DNA of 64,000 nt from Entomortierella parvispora (Eukaryota > Mortierellomycota > Mortierellomycetes > Mortierellales > Mortierellaceae): NCBI GenBank assembly GCA_963573315.1, contig OY752144.1, positions 2,102,501-2,166,500 of the forward strand, in the 5' to 3' direction. The translations under genes and the position numbers were made by a program. This document shows, piece after piece, positions 1 to 12,024 of the stretch. The notes under the pieces are model-generated. The model saw nothing but the letters and a program-made list of their open reading frames with translations. It ran no database searches and was not told where the DNA came from. Position 1 is the first letter of the stretch, and each line of letters starts with the position of its first letter.

Positions 1-1
1 C

Positions 2-1502
2 CTGGCATACGAGCAGCAAGCGATGAGGGAGCGGATCAAGGACAATAAGGAAAAAATCAAAATGAACAAGCAGCTGCCCTATCTTGTTGGCAATGTTGTG
101 GAGGTATGTTGGGCTGTCGTACTGTCAAATCGCGTTGTTGGTTACTCTAGAGTCCGGTCTCTAAACGCGGCTTCTCTTATTGTTTAGTTGCTCGACATTG
201 ACCCTGAAGATGAGGAGGACGAAGATGGCGCCGCTATGGATCTGGACGCAAAGAGGAAAGGCAAATGTGCTGTCATCAAGACGTCGACCAGACAGGTATG
301 AATTTTTTTTTTGCTGTCTCTGACATTTCATCTTTGCCCCAGTGCTGAACTGACGTATCTTCCATGGATTCTATATATCTCTAGACCATCTTCTTGCCTT
401 TGATTGGGTTGGTAGATCCTGCTACCTTAAAGCCCGGCGATCTCATTGGAGTCAACAAGGACAGTTTCCTGGTTCTCGATACCCTTCCCACTGAGTAAGC
501 AAAACTTTTCATTGTTGCCATTACATATGGTATTCTATGCCAGGAGGCTAAGGATCGGAATTTCTAATGGATGATTTTTTGTCTTGGTAGATATGATTCT
601 CGAGTCAAGGCTATGGAGGTGGACGAGAAGCCAACAGAGCACTACAACGATATCGGAGGACTGGAGAAGCAAATCGAAGAGTTGGTCGAGGCTATTGTTC
701 TGCCAATGACGCACGCAGAGCGATTTAAGAACTTGGGCATTAAGCCACCCAAGGGAGTCCTGATGTATGGACCTCCAGGTACAGGAAAGACTCTTTTGGC
801 TCGTGCCTGTGCTGCCCAGACGAATGCCACCTATTTGAAGCTTGCTGCCACCTCGCTCGTACAGATGTTTATTGGAGATGGTGCAAAGATGGTCCGTGAT
901 GCATTCGAGCTCGCCAAGGCAAAGAAGCCAACTATTATCTTTATCGACGAATTGGATGCCATTGGAACCAAGCGTTTTGACAGTGACAAGACAGGAGATC
1001 GTGAGGTCCAGAGAACCATGTTGGAGCTTTTGAACCAACTGGATGGTTTCAGCAGTGATGATGGAATCAAGGTACGTGAATTCCCCCCCCCCCCCCCCCC
1101 CAGGTTCTTGGGCTGTCTATTTGGATTTGCATGGTTATCTAACGTCAATTTGTTGTTTTACAGGTTATTGCTGCAACAAATCGTATCGATATCTTGGATC
1201 CCGCCTTGCTGCGTTCAGGACGACTGGACCGAAAGATTGAATTCCCTGTGCCAAACGAGGAAGCTCGTGCTCAGATCTTGCAAATTCACAGCCGAAAGAT
1301 GAACGTGTCTGAGGATGTCAACTGGGCCGAGTTGGCACGCAGTTGCGACGAGTTCAACGGAGCACAGATCAAGGCCATTTGTGTGGAGGCGGGTATGCTA
1401 GCATTGCGCCGCGGCGCCAGTCAGTTGATCCACGACGACTTTTTGATGGGTATTGCTGAGGTGCAGGCCAAGAAGAAGACCAGTCTGCAGTACTACGCAT
1501 AG
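2..1502 (+). CDS. RPT5: 26S proteasome regulatory ATPase subunit 6A (Rpt5/PSMC3), 5' end outside window
   Basis: AAA+ ATPase of the proteasome 19S base, which unfolds ubiquitinated substrates and feeds them to the 20S core. Visible exons: 2-103, 188-295, 385-494, 591-1071 and 1164-1502, all in frame across GT-AG introns. Seen: the OB-domain part ([19 protein letters not shown]), Walker A GPPGTGKT, Walker [12 protein letters not shown], the second region of homology ([21 protein letters not shown]) and a C-terminus [10 protein letters not shown] that closely matches animal Rpt5 tails. The last three residues are the hydrophobic-Tyr-X type that docks into the 20S alpha ring. The N-terminal coiled coil lies upstream of the window. 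The last intron carries a run of 19 C. Identification is firm; only the 5' limit is missing. Confidence 0.96.
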
Positions 1503-1975
1503 AGAGCTATTCACATGCAGAAACGAACGCTCGTGTCTGTCATAGTGTGCAGTGGATTGTCTAATAAACAAACAAAGAAATAAACAAACAAAGAGACCAA
1601 CGACCAGGGGCCGCGGTTCAACATGGCGACGGACGACGACTCGCGCAGACTGACGGACAGCCCAAAAAGGGCCTAAAGGGCCAAAAAGGGCTCCCCCCCC
1701 CCTTCGGTTCCCACAAACATCTAAGCCACCGTATCTGCCTTGGGACAAAAAGGACACAAAACGTTGCCTTCTTCGTTGCATTGCATTGCGTTCACTCTCC
1801 ACATTCATTCACTTGTTGTTGTGTTCTTCATTCTCCCATTCCTTACCATTCAACCTCACCCTTGCTATCACCCTTACTCTCACCGACAATACACACGGCC
1901 GACACGTTCTCACCCTTTCTCTACCCCATTTCTTGCATTCGATAAACCGACTTTACCGACTTTTTTTCAACAGTC
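1503..1975. other. Intergenic: RPT5 3' end and MEX67 5' leader
   Basis: No coding exon is supported. The stretch holds homopolymer-rich DNA (AAGGGCC repeats and a 10-C run near 1690-1705). A pyrimidine-rich stretch runs up to the MEX67 start and probably is its promoter and leader. Confidence 0.5.
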
Positions 1976-4928
1976 ATGCAGCGTGGCGGAAGAAGTGGCG
2001 GCGTAACGGGGAACCAGGAGACCGGACTCTTCACAGCAGCTGGCCGAGACCGTGCCGCAACCGGAGCGATCGAAGGTGTTGGCAATAGCGGCGGCGGTGG
2101 AGGCCGTAGTGGTGGACGCGGTGGAGGAGGACCCATGCGTGACAGCGGTCGGAAGCGTGGTGGTAAGCGATCCTCCGGATTGCGTGGATCGGGGGCGCAC
2201 CTGCCTGCACCTGGCGGTGGTCGTAGCGACCGAGATGGAGATTTGGACATGGGTGAGAAAAAGTCCAATTTGTAAGTATCTGTATTTTTTTTTCGTTTTC
2301 ATGTCACTGCATTACTTTATTATACCCCCCTCTCTGTTCATAGTCTTGCTTTAAGGAGTGTAGTATTTCAATACGATATTTGTTCGATCTGCCCTCATTG
2401 TGTATTGACACAAGAGTGTAGAAAAAAATATTTGTCTGAACCATTTTCCTCAAAGTCGATCAAAATGGCGGTCTGTGTGGCTACTGAAGACAAGACGCTA
2501 ACCAGCTTCGACTTTTGTAACTCTGTAGCTCTCCATACCAGCGACCGGGAAAAAATCGCAACGATACCATCAACACGGAGTCAGTCTCCAACGACTCTCT
2601 GGTCGTTTTTGTATGAGTTTTGGGCATCTTGTTGTTTGGTAGAGCTTGATTGTCAGAGTATAGCTTGGCGAAGCACTAACATGATGGGAGGTTTGATTAT
2701 TTCGTATATTACCAGGTTATCGGAAAGGGTGTGGGATCGGACGCCGGGTTGCTCGATTTTCTGAGTCGAAAGGCATCACCCGCCAAAATCACGCCTACCA
2801 ACGTATGTATCAAAGTCGCCGCAAGAAGAGAGAATATGCTCAATGTAGCCTCTAGCCAGATAATACTAACCTTTCCTTTCACTTGCAAACGAACAGAAAA
2901 AACCAAATTCAGACAGGAGCTCAATCTCATTCCATGTGCCAGACTTTCAGCAAGCAAGTGCTCTCAAGGCCTTGAACGGGATCCGGTATAAAGGCCAAAA
3001 GGTTAGCATTGTCAGCCCATCGTGGTTATGTACTGTCTCTTACGATCAATGACTAACTATCGCGAAATTCTTCATTTGGCAGATCATCATCAAAACCACT
3101 GGGGATCAAAGGATTTTGGAGGAAAGCGCGCAGAAGGTCAACGTTATGGAGCAAAGCACTGGAACCATTGACGCCATTCGCTCATTTATGCGATCTCGAT
3201 ACAGCAATGGATTTCTGGACTTGGAGAACATGGCTGCCGATCCAACTCTTCGGGCAGCTGCCATTCTCCCTCCAGGATCAGCCAGAGGCAAATTCGACGT
3301 TGGTGCCGTCTTTATGAAGGTCGCCGCGGAACTTTTCCCAGAGGTAAACACCCATCAGTTGCACACACCTATGAAATGACGTGGAGAAGAGCTGGATGTG
3401 CAGAAATTAACTCGTCGATATTTGCTGATAGACCACCACCATTTCTTTTGCTTCTAACCGGCTGACGTCGTTGAAAGCAGTCGCATCTGTAGCCAGGTTC
3501 TTCCCAAATATTCAGAATCTGTCCTTCAAAGGCAACAAGATTGCTACTTACAGAGATCTGGAAGTACTGGGTGGAGCGAAAAAGCTGCCAATGCTCCGGG
3601 AGCTGATTTTAATGGATAACCCAATTCGCGACCGGGACATTCTCAAAAACAATGATGATATCGAGTATAGGAGTCAAGTCACCAAAATGTTCCCGACTAT
3701 CCAAGTCCTGGACCAGACACCGGTCGGACCCAAGATCTCGTTTGGATTGGGAGATGTTACTTCAGGTGCGACTCCCGCTGTCCAGCCACTTCCCGCGCCA
3801 GTGCGAGGAAACTTTTTCGATTCTCCTGGAACAGAGGCCCTGGTACTCGAATTTTTGACAAGGTTAGTTGTCGTATTTGTTCATGTTAAAGACCTAGGTA
3901 ACACAGAGAGTGGCGATTAAACGGCCGTCGCTCCAAATATTCTAGCTTTTTTCAATTGTTCGATACAGACCGCAGTGCTCTGGAGCACATGTACGACAAT
4001 AGCGCCACATTTTCTTATAGCACTGTCCGTGCACCTGCATCTGTCCAAAGAGGAAAGAACAGACCCAACGATGACAATTGGGGCGACTATCCCCAAGGTC
4101 GTAATTTGTCTCGGATCAAGGATCTTAAGCAGCGCACCAGCACGATCCACGTTGGAAACGATACCATTGTGAAGCAGGGACTTTTGGCGTTGCCGAAAAC
4201 GACCCACAACCTCAGCGATGCTTCCAAAGTGAGAGTGGACGCTTGGCAGACAGGAACATTGCTCCCTGCAATTTGCATCTACATCATGGTTCATGGCGAG
4301 TTTACGCAGACGAATGGCAAGCAAAAATCGTTTGATCGGTCATTTATCATTGCTCCTGCGCCTCCTACCTCACAGTATGTCTATAACCATTGTGCATCGG
4401 AAACCTTTATGTTCAGTTTTTTGTGTCTCTGACCATTTCTTAAACCTATAGAGCGGCTGCACGTGGCTGGAAGTGTCTTATTATTACAGATCAGTTGACG
4501 GTCCGAACCTACGGAGGCAGTGATGCCTGGCAACCCGAACCGGAGGTCAACTCGTCAACTCCTGTAGCCACCCCAACTCCTAGCATGCCGGCCCCTGCAA
4601 CTCCCAATGTTGGAACTGGACCAGATCCTACGCAAGCACCTATGCCTGGCATTGTAAGTTCACTTTCCCTGTTTTCCTTTTTTTCAATTCTTACCTTATA
4701 ACTTGAGCATTATTCCATTACTTCCACTAATACTAGCCTTTGGTTATTAAACAGAACGCTGAACAACATGCTAAAGCACAGGAGCTTCAGCAACTCACCG
4801 GGCTCAACTACCCCTATTCTGTCCAATGCCTCACAGCCGTGGCCTGGGACGTAGCGGCAGGCGTGGCCCTCGTCAACCAGGAACGCGCCAACATCCCTCA
4901 GGACGCGTGGCAGAAACCCAGGTTTTGA
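1976..4928 (+). CDS. MEX67: mRNA export receptor Mex67/NXF1
   Basis: Bulk mRNA export factor that carries mRNPs through the nuclear pore by binding FG-nucleoporins, normally with Mtr2/p15. Proposed exons: 1976-2271, 2691-2802, 2897-3001, 3083-3343, 3432-3862, 3946-4374, 4452-4653 and 4755-4928, giving 669 codons. Domains in order: RGG-rich N-terminus; RRM-like region with FHVPDF (~137-230); LRR region (RFFPNIQNLSFKGNKI, then MLRELILMDNP); NTF2-like domain from about residue 385 (FFDSPGTEALVLEFLTRFF); TAP-C/UBA domain in the last ~58 residues ending DAWQKPRF. The first intron is the weak point. An acceptor at 2690, just after a CTAAC, keeps the frame. The better-looking CAG at 2715 breaks it, so a missed micro-exon is possible. 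Confidence 0.92.
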
Positions 4929-5315
4929 ACAAACCTCGGTCTTCGGCCTGTACCAATGTACCAGTCTTTATACAACCCACACATCTAATAGAGTCCTTAG
5001 CTGTCGAATTTCATAAAAAACAAAATACTAAAGAGATTGAAGTTTTTTTTTTTTTATTCAAGGGAGGAATCTGCGAAGAAGACAGCCTCAGCAGTCACAC
5101 CATTTTTTTTCTTCCTTTTCAAGGACCATTCACAGTTCGTTCCTTGCTTCCATTCCTTTCCTGCATTCCTTCGTAACAGCCCCGAAAGCGCGACTCCGGC
5201 TTTCCACCCCCAGTTTTCCTCGGCCAGTCTTAAAAGGTCAAGAGAGAACTCGGCCTCACCCCCTCCTTTTTTCGCCTTCCTTCCTACCCCTCAACGATAA
5301 TAATCAACTTATACT
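4929..5315. other. Intergenic: MEX67 3' end and ERV1 promoter
   Basis: No exon is supported. It contains two T-rich tracts (5042-5056 and 5103-5110) and a C/T-rich leader just before the ERV1 start. Confidence 0.45.
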
Positions 5316-5945
5316 ATGCCTGCACCTGATCACTCCAACATCAGCAGCGCAGACACCGCGTCCTCCGCAACGACACCCCTCCCTCCAGGCATGGTCCTAG
5401 GGCCTGACGGGAAGCCCTGCCGCACTTGCACGGACATCAAGAGCTGGCGTAAGATCGGCAAGGTTCCCAAAGGTCAAAAGAAAGAAGCGGCGTCTGGATC
5501 AGAAGCTGGATCGAACTCTGGATCAAAGGCCGCAGTAGGCGCCGGTGCCGTTGCAGCAGCAGCAATGGCTGCAGCAGGCACTCCGGCTACATTCGACTAT
5601 GAGAAGGAATGCCCGCCCGACAAGGAAATTCTCGGCCGTGCTACCTGGACATTCCTTCATACGATGGTTGCCTACTACCCCGATCGACCCTCGACCCACG
5701 AACAATCGACCATGAAATCACTCTTGAGTTCCTTCTCTCAATTTTACCCTTGTGGACCCTGCGCCGAACATTTGCGAGAGGAGATGAAAGTTGATCCTCC
5801 AAAAGTTGCGAGTCGGAAAGAATTGAGCGGTTGGATGTGTGGGATGCACAACAAGGTGAATGAGATGCTAGGAAAGGAAATCTTTGACTGCGACAAAGTC
5901 GATGAACGGTGGAGAGATGGTCCTGCAGACGGACGGTGCGATTGA
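5316..5945 (+). CDS. ERV1: FAD-linked sulfhydryl oxidase Erv1/ALR
   Basis: Mitochondrial intermembrane-space sulfhydryl oxidase that reoxidises Mia40 and passes electrons to cytochrome c or oxygen. Single exon, 209 aa. Seen: the shuttle disulfide CRTC in GKPCRTCTDIKSW (~residues 33-45), an Ala/Gly/Ser-rich linker, and the Erv/ALR core from about residue 95 (LGRATWTFLHTMVAYYPDRP). The core has the active-site CxxC in YPCGPCAEHLREEM, the FAD-binding HNKVNEMLGK and the structural cysteine pair near the C-terminus (FDCDKVDERW ... GRCD). All expected cysteines are present, so it should be active. It ends 99 bp from the convergent IPMK gene. Confidence 0.96.
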   Translation: MPAPDHSNISSADTASSATTPLPPGMVLGPDGKPCRTCTDIKSWRKIGKVPKGQKKEAASGSEAGSNSGSKAAVGAGAVAAAAMAAAGTPATFDYEKECPPDKEILGRATWTFLHTMVAYYPDRPSTHEQSTMKSLLSSFSQFYPCGPCAEHLREEMKVDPPKVASRKELSGWMCGMHNKVNEMLGKEIFDCDKVDERWRDGPADGRCD

Positions 5946-6044
5946 AGAAGCATTTAGAATAAAAACCATAGACACGATTTGTCATCTTTGACAACTTTTT
6001 ATATTTTATCTTCTATGGTATTATTGTTATTACTGTATTCTATT

Positions 6045-7339
6045 TCAGAGAGAGGAAGGATAATCCTCCTCCAAAAGCCTCTCAAACAAAGCCAGCGTAC
6101 TCTTGACACCCAGGACGACACCTTCATCTGGACCCATTCCAGGAGTCCAAGCCGAGTGAGCGAAATCAATGAGACGCAGATCGGTGATCTTTTGCGAGAC
6201 ATCCTCATCTTCGTCTTCGTCTTCGTCATAGTCCTCATCGTCGTCCTCGTCCTCATCGCTAGCAGCCATAGCTTTAGCTTCCTGATCCTGGCTTTCTTCT
6301 TCTTCTTCGTCCTCAGCGTCGTTCTCGGCCAACTGATGGGCTCTGACGCGTTCCACAACGGCAGCAATCTTTTCCTCCTCCATGACCAAACCTTCATCAA
6401 AGGCCTCTGCATCACCCTCGTACAACATCAACAAAGAACTCGACCGCATCCTGAGCTCCAAATCCTCGACCGTGCTCAAGAAATCCGTCAAGTCGCTCAC
6501 AAACCGCTCCAGAACCAAACGCATCCTCTTGGGTCCCAACTGTGCCGCAAAGTAGGAGCGGAATCCATCCAGAATTGTCTCGTTCGTCAAGGATTTTCCA
6601 TATTGCTTGGAGAATTTGATATAATCCTTCTTTTCAGTGTCATAGATCTAGTAGTTGTTTGTTTGATTGATTGTTTGACACAGAAATGTTAAGGTTGAGA
6701 GAGAGAGAGAGCAACAATAAAAATCTCTTTTGTTCTCTGGATGTCCATAAGAGAGGGCAGAAGGAAGGAAAGAGTTACCTGGAATCCAGTCAAACGAATG
6801 CCCAAAGAACCGCTGGTGGTATTGGCTGCCACAGCTCCCAAACGTGCCTTCTTTTCGTCACTGGCATCGTCGTCATGGAGCTGAGTGCCCAGTTTGAGAT
6901 CAAGCACACAAGGCTTTTTGAATCCATGCGACAAATTCTCGAGGCAAAGGCACTCATCCTCACCCTCGATTTTGGTCTTTTGATCCCCCTCCTCTTCGCT
7001 TCCCTCGGTCAAGGACTGGGCTTGAGCCTTTTGAAGCAGATCCGAAGCCGACTGCTCAAAGGACAAGAGATCGGTGATCGCGTATCCGTTCAGGGCTTTG
7101 ATAGTGGGAGCTCCTCCTTCGGCTGCCGAGTCGTTGGAGTCGACGGTGGGACGGACCAAGGTCAGACTGCCATAGTAGACGGGCATCCAGGCGGCGAGCT
7201 CGGGGTGCAAGGCGGCGGTTTCCTCGTAAAACTGATGTTCCTGAGGCATCGAGGGTTTGACAATGATCTCGTTCTCCTCGCCCATGGACAAGACACCATC
7301 GTGTCCTCCGACCTGGTTCTGGAGTGGATTGAGGATCAT
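6045..7339 (-). CDS. ARG82: Inositol polyphosphate multikinase (Arg82/IPMK family)
   Basis: Kinase converting IP3 to IP4 and IP5, which feeds inositol pyrophosphate synthesis and, in yeast, arginine-regulated transcription. Exons 7339-6779 and 6647-6045; intron 6648-6778 is in phase; 387 aa. Seen: N-terminal NQVGGHDGV; the IPK signature PCVLDLKLGTQLHDDDAS with EKKARLGAVAANTTSGSLGIRL; the LLMLYEGD region; and the C-terminal metal/catalytic motif LIDFAHSAWTPGMGPDEGVV. Two acidic low-complexity insertions sit between the motifs (EDEEEEES and a DED-rich run). The ATG at 7339 follows a CCCCAG acceptor-like site, so a short upstream exon cannot be excluded. An IP6-kinase identity is less likely because the TTSGSLG segment fits Arg82/IPMK. 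Confidence 0.9.
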
Positions 7340-7557
7340 GACTGGGGGAGAGATTGATGAATGGAGAGTGGAGAGTGGGGTTTGTTTGGATTAGGCGAGA
7401 TGAAGGGAAAAAAAAAAAAAAAAAAAAAAAAAGGCAAGAGCGTGGTGCGAGAGCACAAGGCAACCCAACCCTCTTTCTTGTGTTCGCCTGAAGATCGAGC
7501 GCCACTATTTCCAGGCAAAAGATTCGATTTATATCTTTACAATACGGCCGCCTTCTT

Positions 7558-9805
7558 TTATTTGCTCTTCTTGGACTTCGACGCCTTGACTTCTTCCAGC
7601 TGCATCATCTTGAGCTCTAGCTCCTTGCGTAGATTCTCCAACATGGTGCCAAATCTCCTCTATAAAACAAGTCAAACAATCAGATCTCACATCGCCCAAA
7701 AGCACAATACAGCCAGAGCTACAAATCATCTTTCTTACCTTCAAGAGATCGTTCGGCGCAGATTGGACCTTGTCGTCGCTTTCTTTCACCTTGATATTGA
7801 GATCTTTGATCTCGTCCTTGAGCAATTTCTCCCTATCGTCTTCTTCTTCGTCGTCGTCGTCGTCTTCCGAGCCACTGTCGTCATCATCGTCATCATCATC
7901 CTCTTCCTCCTCATCATCCTCTTCATCCTCTTCATCTTCATCTTCGTCCTCATCTTCTCCGCGACGTGGTTCTTTGCCCTTGTCACTTGACGTCTTTGGT
8001 TGTCCCGCAGATGTTGCGGCAGCCGATGCAGCGGCCCCAGTTCCAGTGCCCCCAGCAGCTTTTGATGTCTCGCCAAACAATCCCAATCCTTGGCGATCGC
8101 CCGAAGGTTGTCTTTGCTTTTGTTGTTGCTGAGGTGTTTGTCCGAGCTGAGAAGTTCCTTCATCTTCTTCCTCTGACTCGCCTGCATCGATTTGTCTCTC
8201 TAGATCCTCCGCCAGCAGGTCCAGATCATCATCCTCTTCCTCTTCTTCCTCATCCATATCCATCATCTCTTGGTCGTCCATATCCATGTCACTCTGACCT
8301 GCACGTTGGCGTCCACTTTCGTCGGGTGCAGGCGTTGCTCCATCTTCTGAGTCGTATCGATCCATTCCATCGACTTGTTCGCGAATTTCATATATAACCT
8401 CTTCTGCCTCTGCGTCCTCCTGCAATAAACGTTCAATTTCATTCTCCACGCCTTCGACCGCCTATCCAGGAAATTGTAGAAAACAAAAGAGTAAATATTG
8501 CAACCATGTCGCCTAGAAAGAATAAAGGATTTCAAAAAGGACAACCCCCTCCCCTTCTCCATCTAGCGAGACCTTACCACTTTAGAGATACGTTTCCTGA
8601 AACGTCTCTTTCGCACATTCTTCAATGGATTCGTCAGTCCATCAGGCCAGACATATTCGCTTTGTTTGAGGGGCGGAAGTGACGCCGAGGATCCTGTCTG
8701 GGCAAAAGCGACGGTCAAGTTGGACGGAGTTTCGGATTTGATCATATCCTCCAAGTTGGGGTCCACAATCAACATTTGAGAAATGTCGGCAATTTTGTAC
8801 ATCTGCTTGCCGTTCAAAGTCTTTTGGGCTTCGATAATGGTCGGTAAATCCACGAGTTTTGTTGGAAGTTGTTGACCATCAAATGTGAATGTGCCTCTTC
8901 TTGGGTCTGACAATTTCATTTTTTTTTCATTTCCATAGAAGAAATAAAAGAGGGAAAATTAGTTTGGAATCTCAACATAAGCGCTGTTGTCCATTACAAA
9001 GGATGGTGTCTCGTTTACCTTTGAACCGTAGAATCACAGACTCGTCAATTTCACGAGCAATGACCTTCTCCCTGAATCTATCACACATGGGTCCCTCTGG
9101 TAGCCTCAGAATGAACTGCTCCTCGATACTAACTTCTGGATCTTCGTCATTGTCGTCGTCCGAATCCTTGCTTCCTTTGGCATCTTCATCCATGTAGTCA
9201 TCTCCGTCCCTTCCTCCACCGCTAGCATGACCACCTCTGCCCCCACCACGTCCACCCCTTCCTCCACGACCACCTATACCGCCGCCTCGCTTGCCGGTAG
9301 CGCCTGCTTTTTTATAAGGGCCTTTAGGCCTTCCAGACTTTCCGGCGGTGGTGGCGGAGGCATTAGAAGACCCAGCGGCCGCACCTGCCGCTGCAGCAGC
9401 AGCGAGTTGTTTCCGAGGCGCAGTTCCTGGTGGTGTGTTTGAGAGCGTCACTGGGAGTGGTGGGAGGGTCGAGGCGGAAGGAAACGTTGCAGGATGAGGG
9501 ACTGTTGCAGGAGAGCTTAATAGCACTGGTCCTAACGTCGAGGTTGCGATGACATTCGGCGTCAATGAAGATGTAGGTGTTGAGGATACAGACGAGTATT
9601 GGGGTATTGAGGGATGTGAAGAGTAGACAGTATTGTTGTTCATGACATGGGGCGTCGAAGAGGACATGTAGAGCGATGATGCATTGGAGGTCTGGGTGGG
9701 AAGTCCAGGATACATGCCGAGGGGAAATGCGGGATTTTGTCCCTGGTGGCCTTGGCCCTGTCCCTGTTCCTGTCCTTGTCCTTGTCCTTGTCCTGGATGT
9801 GACAT
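7558..9805 (-). CDS. TAF7: TFIID subunit TAF7 (TAFII55)
   Basis: Subunit of general transcription factor TFIID, partner of TAF1 in the RNA polymerase II pre-initiation complex. Exons 9805-9019, 8906-8578, 8461-7739 and 7659-7558; all junctions keep frame; 646 aa. The TAFII55 N-terminal domain starts near residue 230 (EEQFILRLPEGPMCDRFRE) and continues in exon 2 (DPRRGTFTFDGQQLPTKLVDLP, then the YVWPDGLTNPLKNVRKRRFRK block). Upstream is a Pro/Ser/Thr-rich arm, a poly-Ala tract and a GGRGGRGG stretch. Downstream is a long Asp/Glu region with a Lys-rich tail. The start is the first ATG after a TATA-like ATTTATATTTT near 9895; an in-frame upstream ATG at 9904 is possible but its residues look non-conserved. 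Confidence 0.93.
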
Positions 9806-10659
9806 GGGTCTTTGATTCTTGATTGATGCGATGCAGCTGATGCAAGCTGAGCCGAAAACGCGATCTTTGTTGGCACTTCGCCACCAAAAAATATAAATGT
9901 ACACGTGATGTATAACAATTTTATTTTTTACTTTTTATTATTTAATATCGAAAAGAGTCCCGATCTCGGAAAGACCAAAAAAAAAAGAGTCTGAAACGGG
10001 GATGGTGCTTGGCCCGTTCTCTGCAGAGGACGCGATCAGCAGGATCTGACTCAGCACCCCATGGCATACGACAGGATGGGAGTCGTGATGTGCGCTTTGG
10101 TGCGTTTTCTCTCCACGCGTCGTCTTCAGGCGTTATTGCCCTTGCATAGCACTTGTGGGAGGCACATCTTTGTGTCGTTGCACCATCGCCATCGGGTCGG
10201 TGAGGGCGCGACGAGATTGGCCAAGCCCGGAAAAAAATGGACCAGGGACTCCCAGATCTAAGTCCCGCATGCTGCAGCACAGGAGGGCAACACAAGGAAC
10301 ACGAGGTGAGTATTCTGCCACCGTTGAGTTGGGCGAAAAAGAAGGGCGATGAAGAAAACGTGAGGAAGTTTGTGAGATGAGGTCCAAACACAGTTCGGCT
10401 TGACCCAAACACAGTTTGAGAGCAACCACAAACAGAAAACAACAACAAAGAGTGACAAATGCCCATTTTGATGCTCTCTCGGCCCTCCGCGCCCCTTGGT
10501 CCTGATCGAAAGCTCAATTGCTGGGCCGCGATCTTTTCCGCTATTCGATGGAGACGAGATTCCTCTTTGCTTCAAGGTTGGACTTGCTGTACAAAGGGTT
10601 CTCTTTTCCTTTTGTTCTCGGCCCTTTGATTTTCTATTCCGTTTTGTAGAAGAATGGAC
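9806..10659. other. Region upstream of TAF7; no firm gene
   Basis: Contains the TAF7 promoter side. Minus-strand reading frames near 10130-10300 follow a pyrimidine-rich CTGCAG acceptor-like site at about 10272. They may be a terminal exon of the unidentified gene at 10660-11212, but I could not find a donor that keeps frame, so no exon is called. Confidence 0.3.
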
Positions 10660-11212
10660 CTCAGGTTCCTTCCAGTGCCAGGTCTTGTAGAATCCGTTAA
10701 GGATCGAGAGGACCTCGTCCACGGTCAATTGGTTCAACAGTTGATCTGCTGGTGAAAGAACGAACAAAATTGAATGGCTGCGGAATATGAATATGTTTCT
10801 TTGGCCAGGGTGGTCAACCTTTTTCTCATGACCGCCAGCGGTTGAGACTCTCTGTTGTGTGGTCTGTCGTCCCTTTTCAGAGAAGTCGAACATGCACGGC
10901 CAGTTCCCAGACAGACAGACAGACATGAGGGCTGACTGCGACTCAATTCAGGTGAAGAGGTGGAGGGATGAAAAATCTCGACAGAATGGCGAATGCTGCA
11001 GCTGTCGTGTTCAAACTGTGTTTTGACCCATTTTTATTTGTTTTTTCCCTTGATAACCTGACCTGCTCTTATGGTTAGATCATCTAAATGACAATTGCCC
11101 ATGGGGTCGACCTGTTTGACCTGCCTCTCATCACCATCGGTAGCCCCTTCGGCTTCCGTTTCGGAAGAGTCCAGGTACTTGCGTTGTCTGTTCTGCTGCT
11201 CTTTTTTCAGGA
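10660..11212 (-). CDS. Fragment of an unidentified minus-strand gene (two exons)
   Basis: Two protein-like segments join in frame. Exon 11212-11063 follows a GTCAGCAG acceptor and reads KKEQQNRQRKYLDSSETEAE through GNCHLDDLTIRA, ending at a GTCAGG donor with one base over. Exon 10748-10660 follows a TTTCACCAG acceptor, uses exactly that leftover base, and reads DQLLNQLTVDEVLSILNGFY then KTWHWKEPE. I do not recognise the family. Phase agreement, charge pattern and the helical LTVDEVLSILNGFYKTWHW segment are the only support. The true 5' and 3' ends are not found, and a pseudogene is possible. Confidence 0.35.
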
Positions 11213-12024
11213 CTGCTGACAATGGTACAATACTGCATTTGAGAGTGAACTCTATTGTGGAGGGACAGCCAATCCCAAGTACTGTTTGCTGGAGACAACG
11301 GCATCGCACCACGAGGGGAGAAATCAAGCACTGCAAGAGGAAGGGGAGAGGAGAGGGGGGAAGGGAGGGGGAGGGACGAGGATGTCTGCGATGATCTAGG
11401 TCTCTGCCTCCGCTCTTTGCTGACCATGGCCCCAGGCAGAAAGGGAAGAGGGGCAGCCCGTCAGGCGTGCCCCTGTTCTTATTCTTGTCCAAAACGAGCC
11501 AAAGGAGAATAAAGAGATAGAGAATTGGCAGACAGAGCAGGCAGGCAGAGCAGGCAGCAGGGCAGACGTCTTCCATGGTAGCACGGAACAAAACAAATCG
11601 ACAAAGATCCAAACAATATCGTGTCATCGTAGAGCAACGCCCGCCAATACAATCGTTTCCCTTCTGTTCCCTCAGATTGAATTGCATCCCTCCACCACGC
11701 GCACACGCGCTCCTCCCTTTGTTGCTAACACTGCTCTCTCTCTCTCTCTCTCCCACTTTCCTTTCTCTTGCACATACCTATCCGTTTCTACTCGTCCATC
11801 GCCCCCGCTGACTCTGGACTACTCTGTCAAGGCCCGCTCTCTCTTGACATAAATACCCTTCGGTCCGAACCCCCCGTTTCTACGTCCTTTTCTTCCTTCT
11901 TCTCTCTTCCCTCTTTTCCCCTCCTCTGTCAGCATTTGCATAGAGTTGTATACCCACCTTTTCTAAAAGAATCCTCCTTGTACATACCGCATACCACAGC
12001 CCACCAAGCACACCAAAAACCACA
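11213..12024. other. Upstream region and long pyrimidine-rich leader of the bZIP gene
   Basis: No exon is supported. It includes a short CT run (11733-11751) and a strongly C/T-rich stretch from 11820 to the start codon. There is no ATG in the last ~240 nt before 12025, so no nearby upstream ORF of the GCN4 type is visible. Confidence 0.45.

Noticed and set aside
2405-2764. 119-codon plus-strand frame in the first MEX67 intron
   Set aside because: No family resemblance. Only its last part overlaps the true exon, in the wrong frame.
5979-6692. 237-codon plus-strand hydrophobic frame
   Set aside because: Antisense of the acidic IPMK coding region.
7770-8132. Poly-Ser plus-strand frame opposite TAF7
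   Set aside because: Antisense shadow of the Asp/Glu-rich TAF7 coding region.
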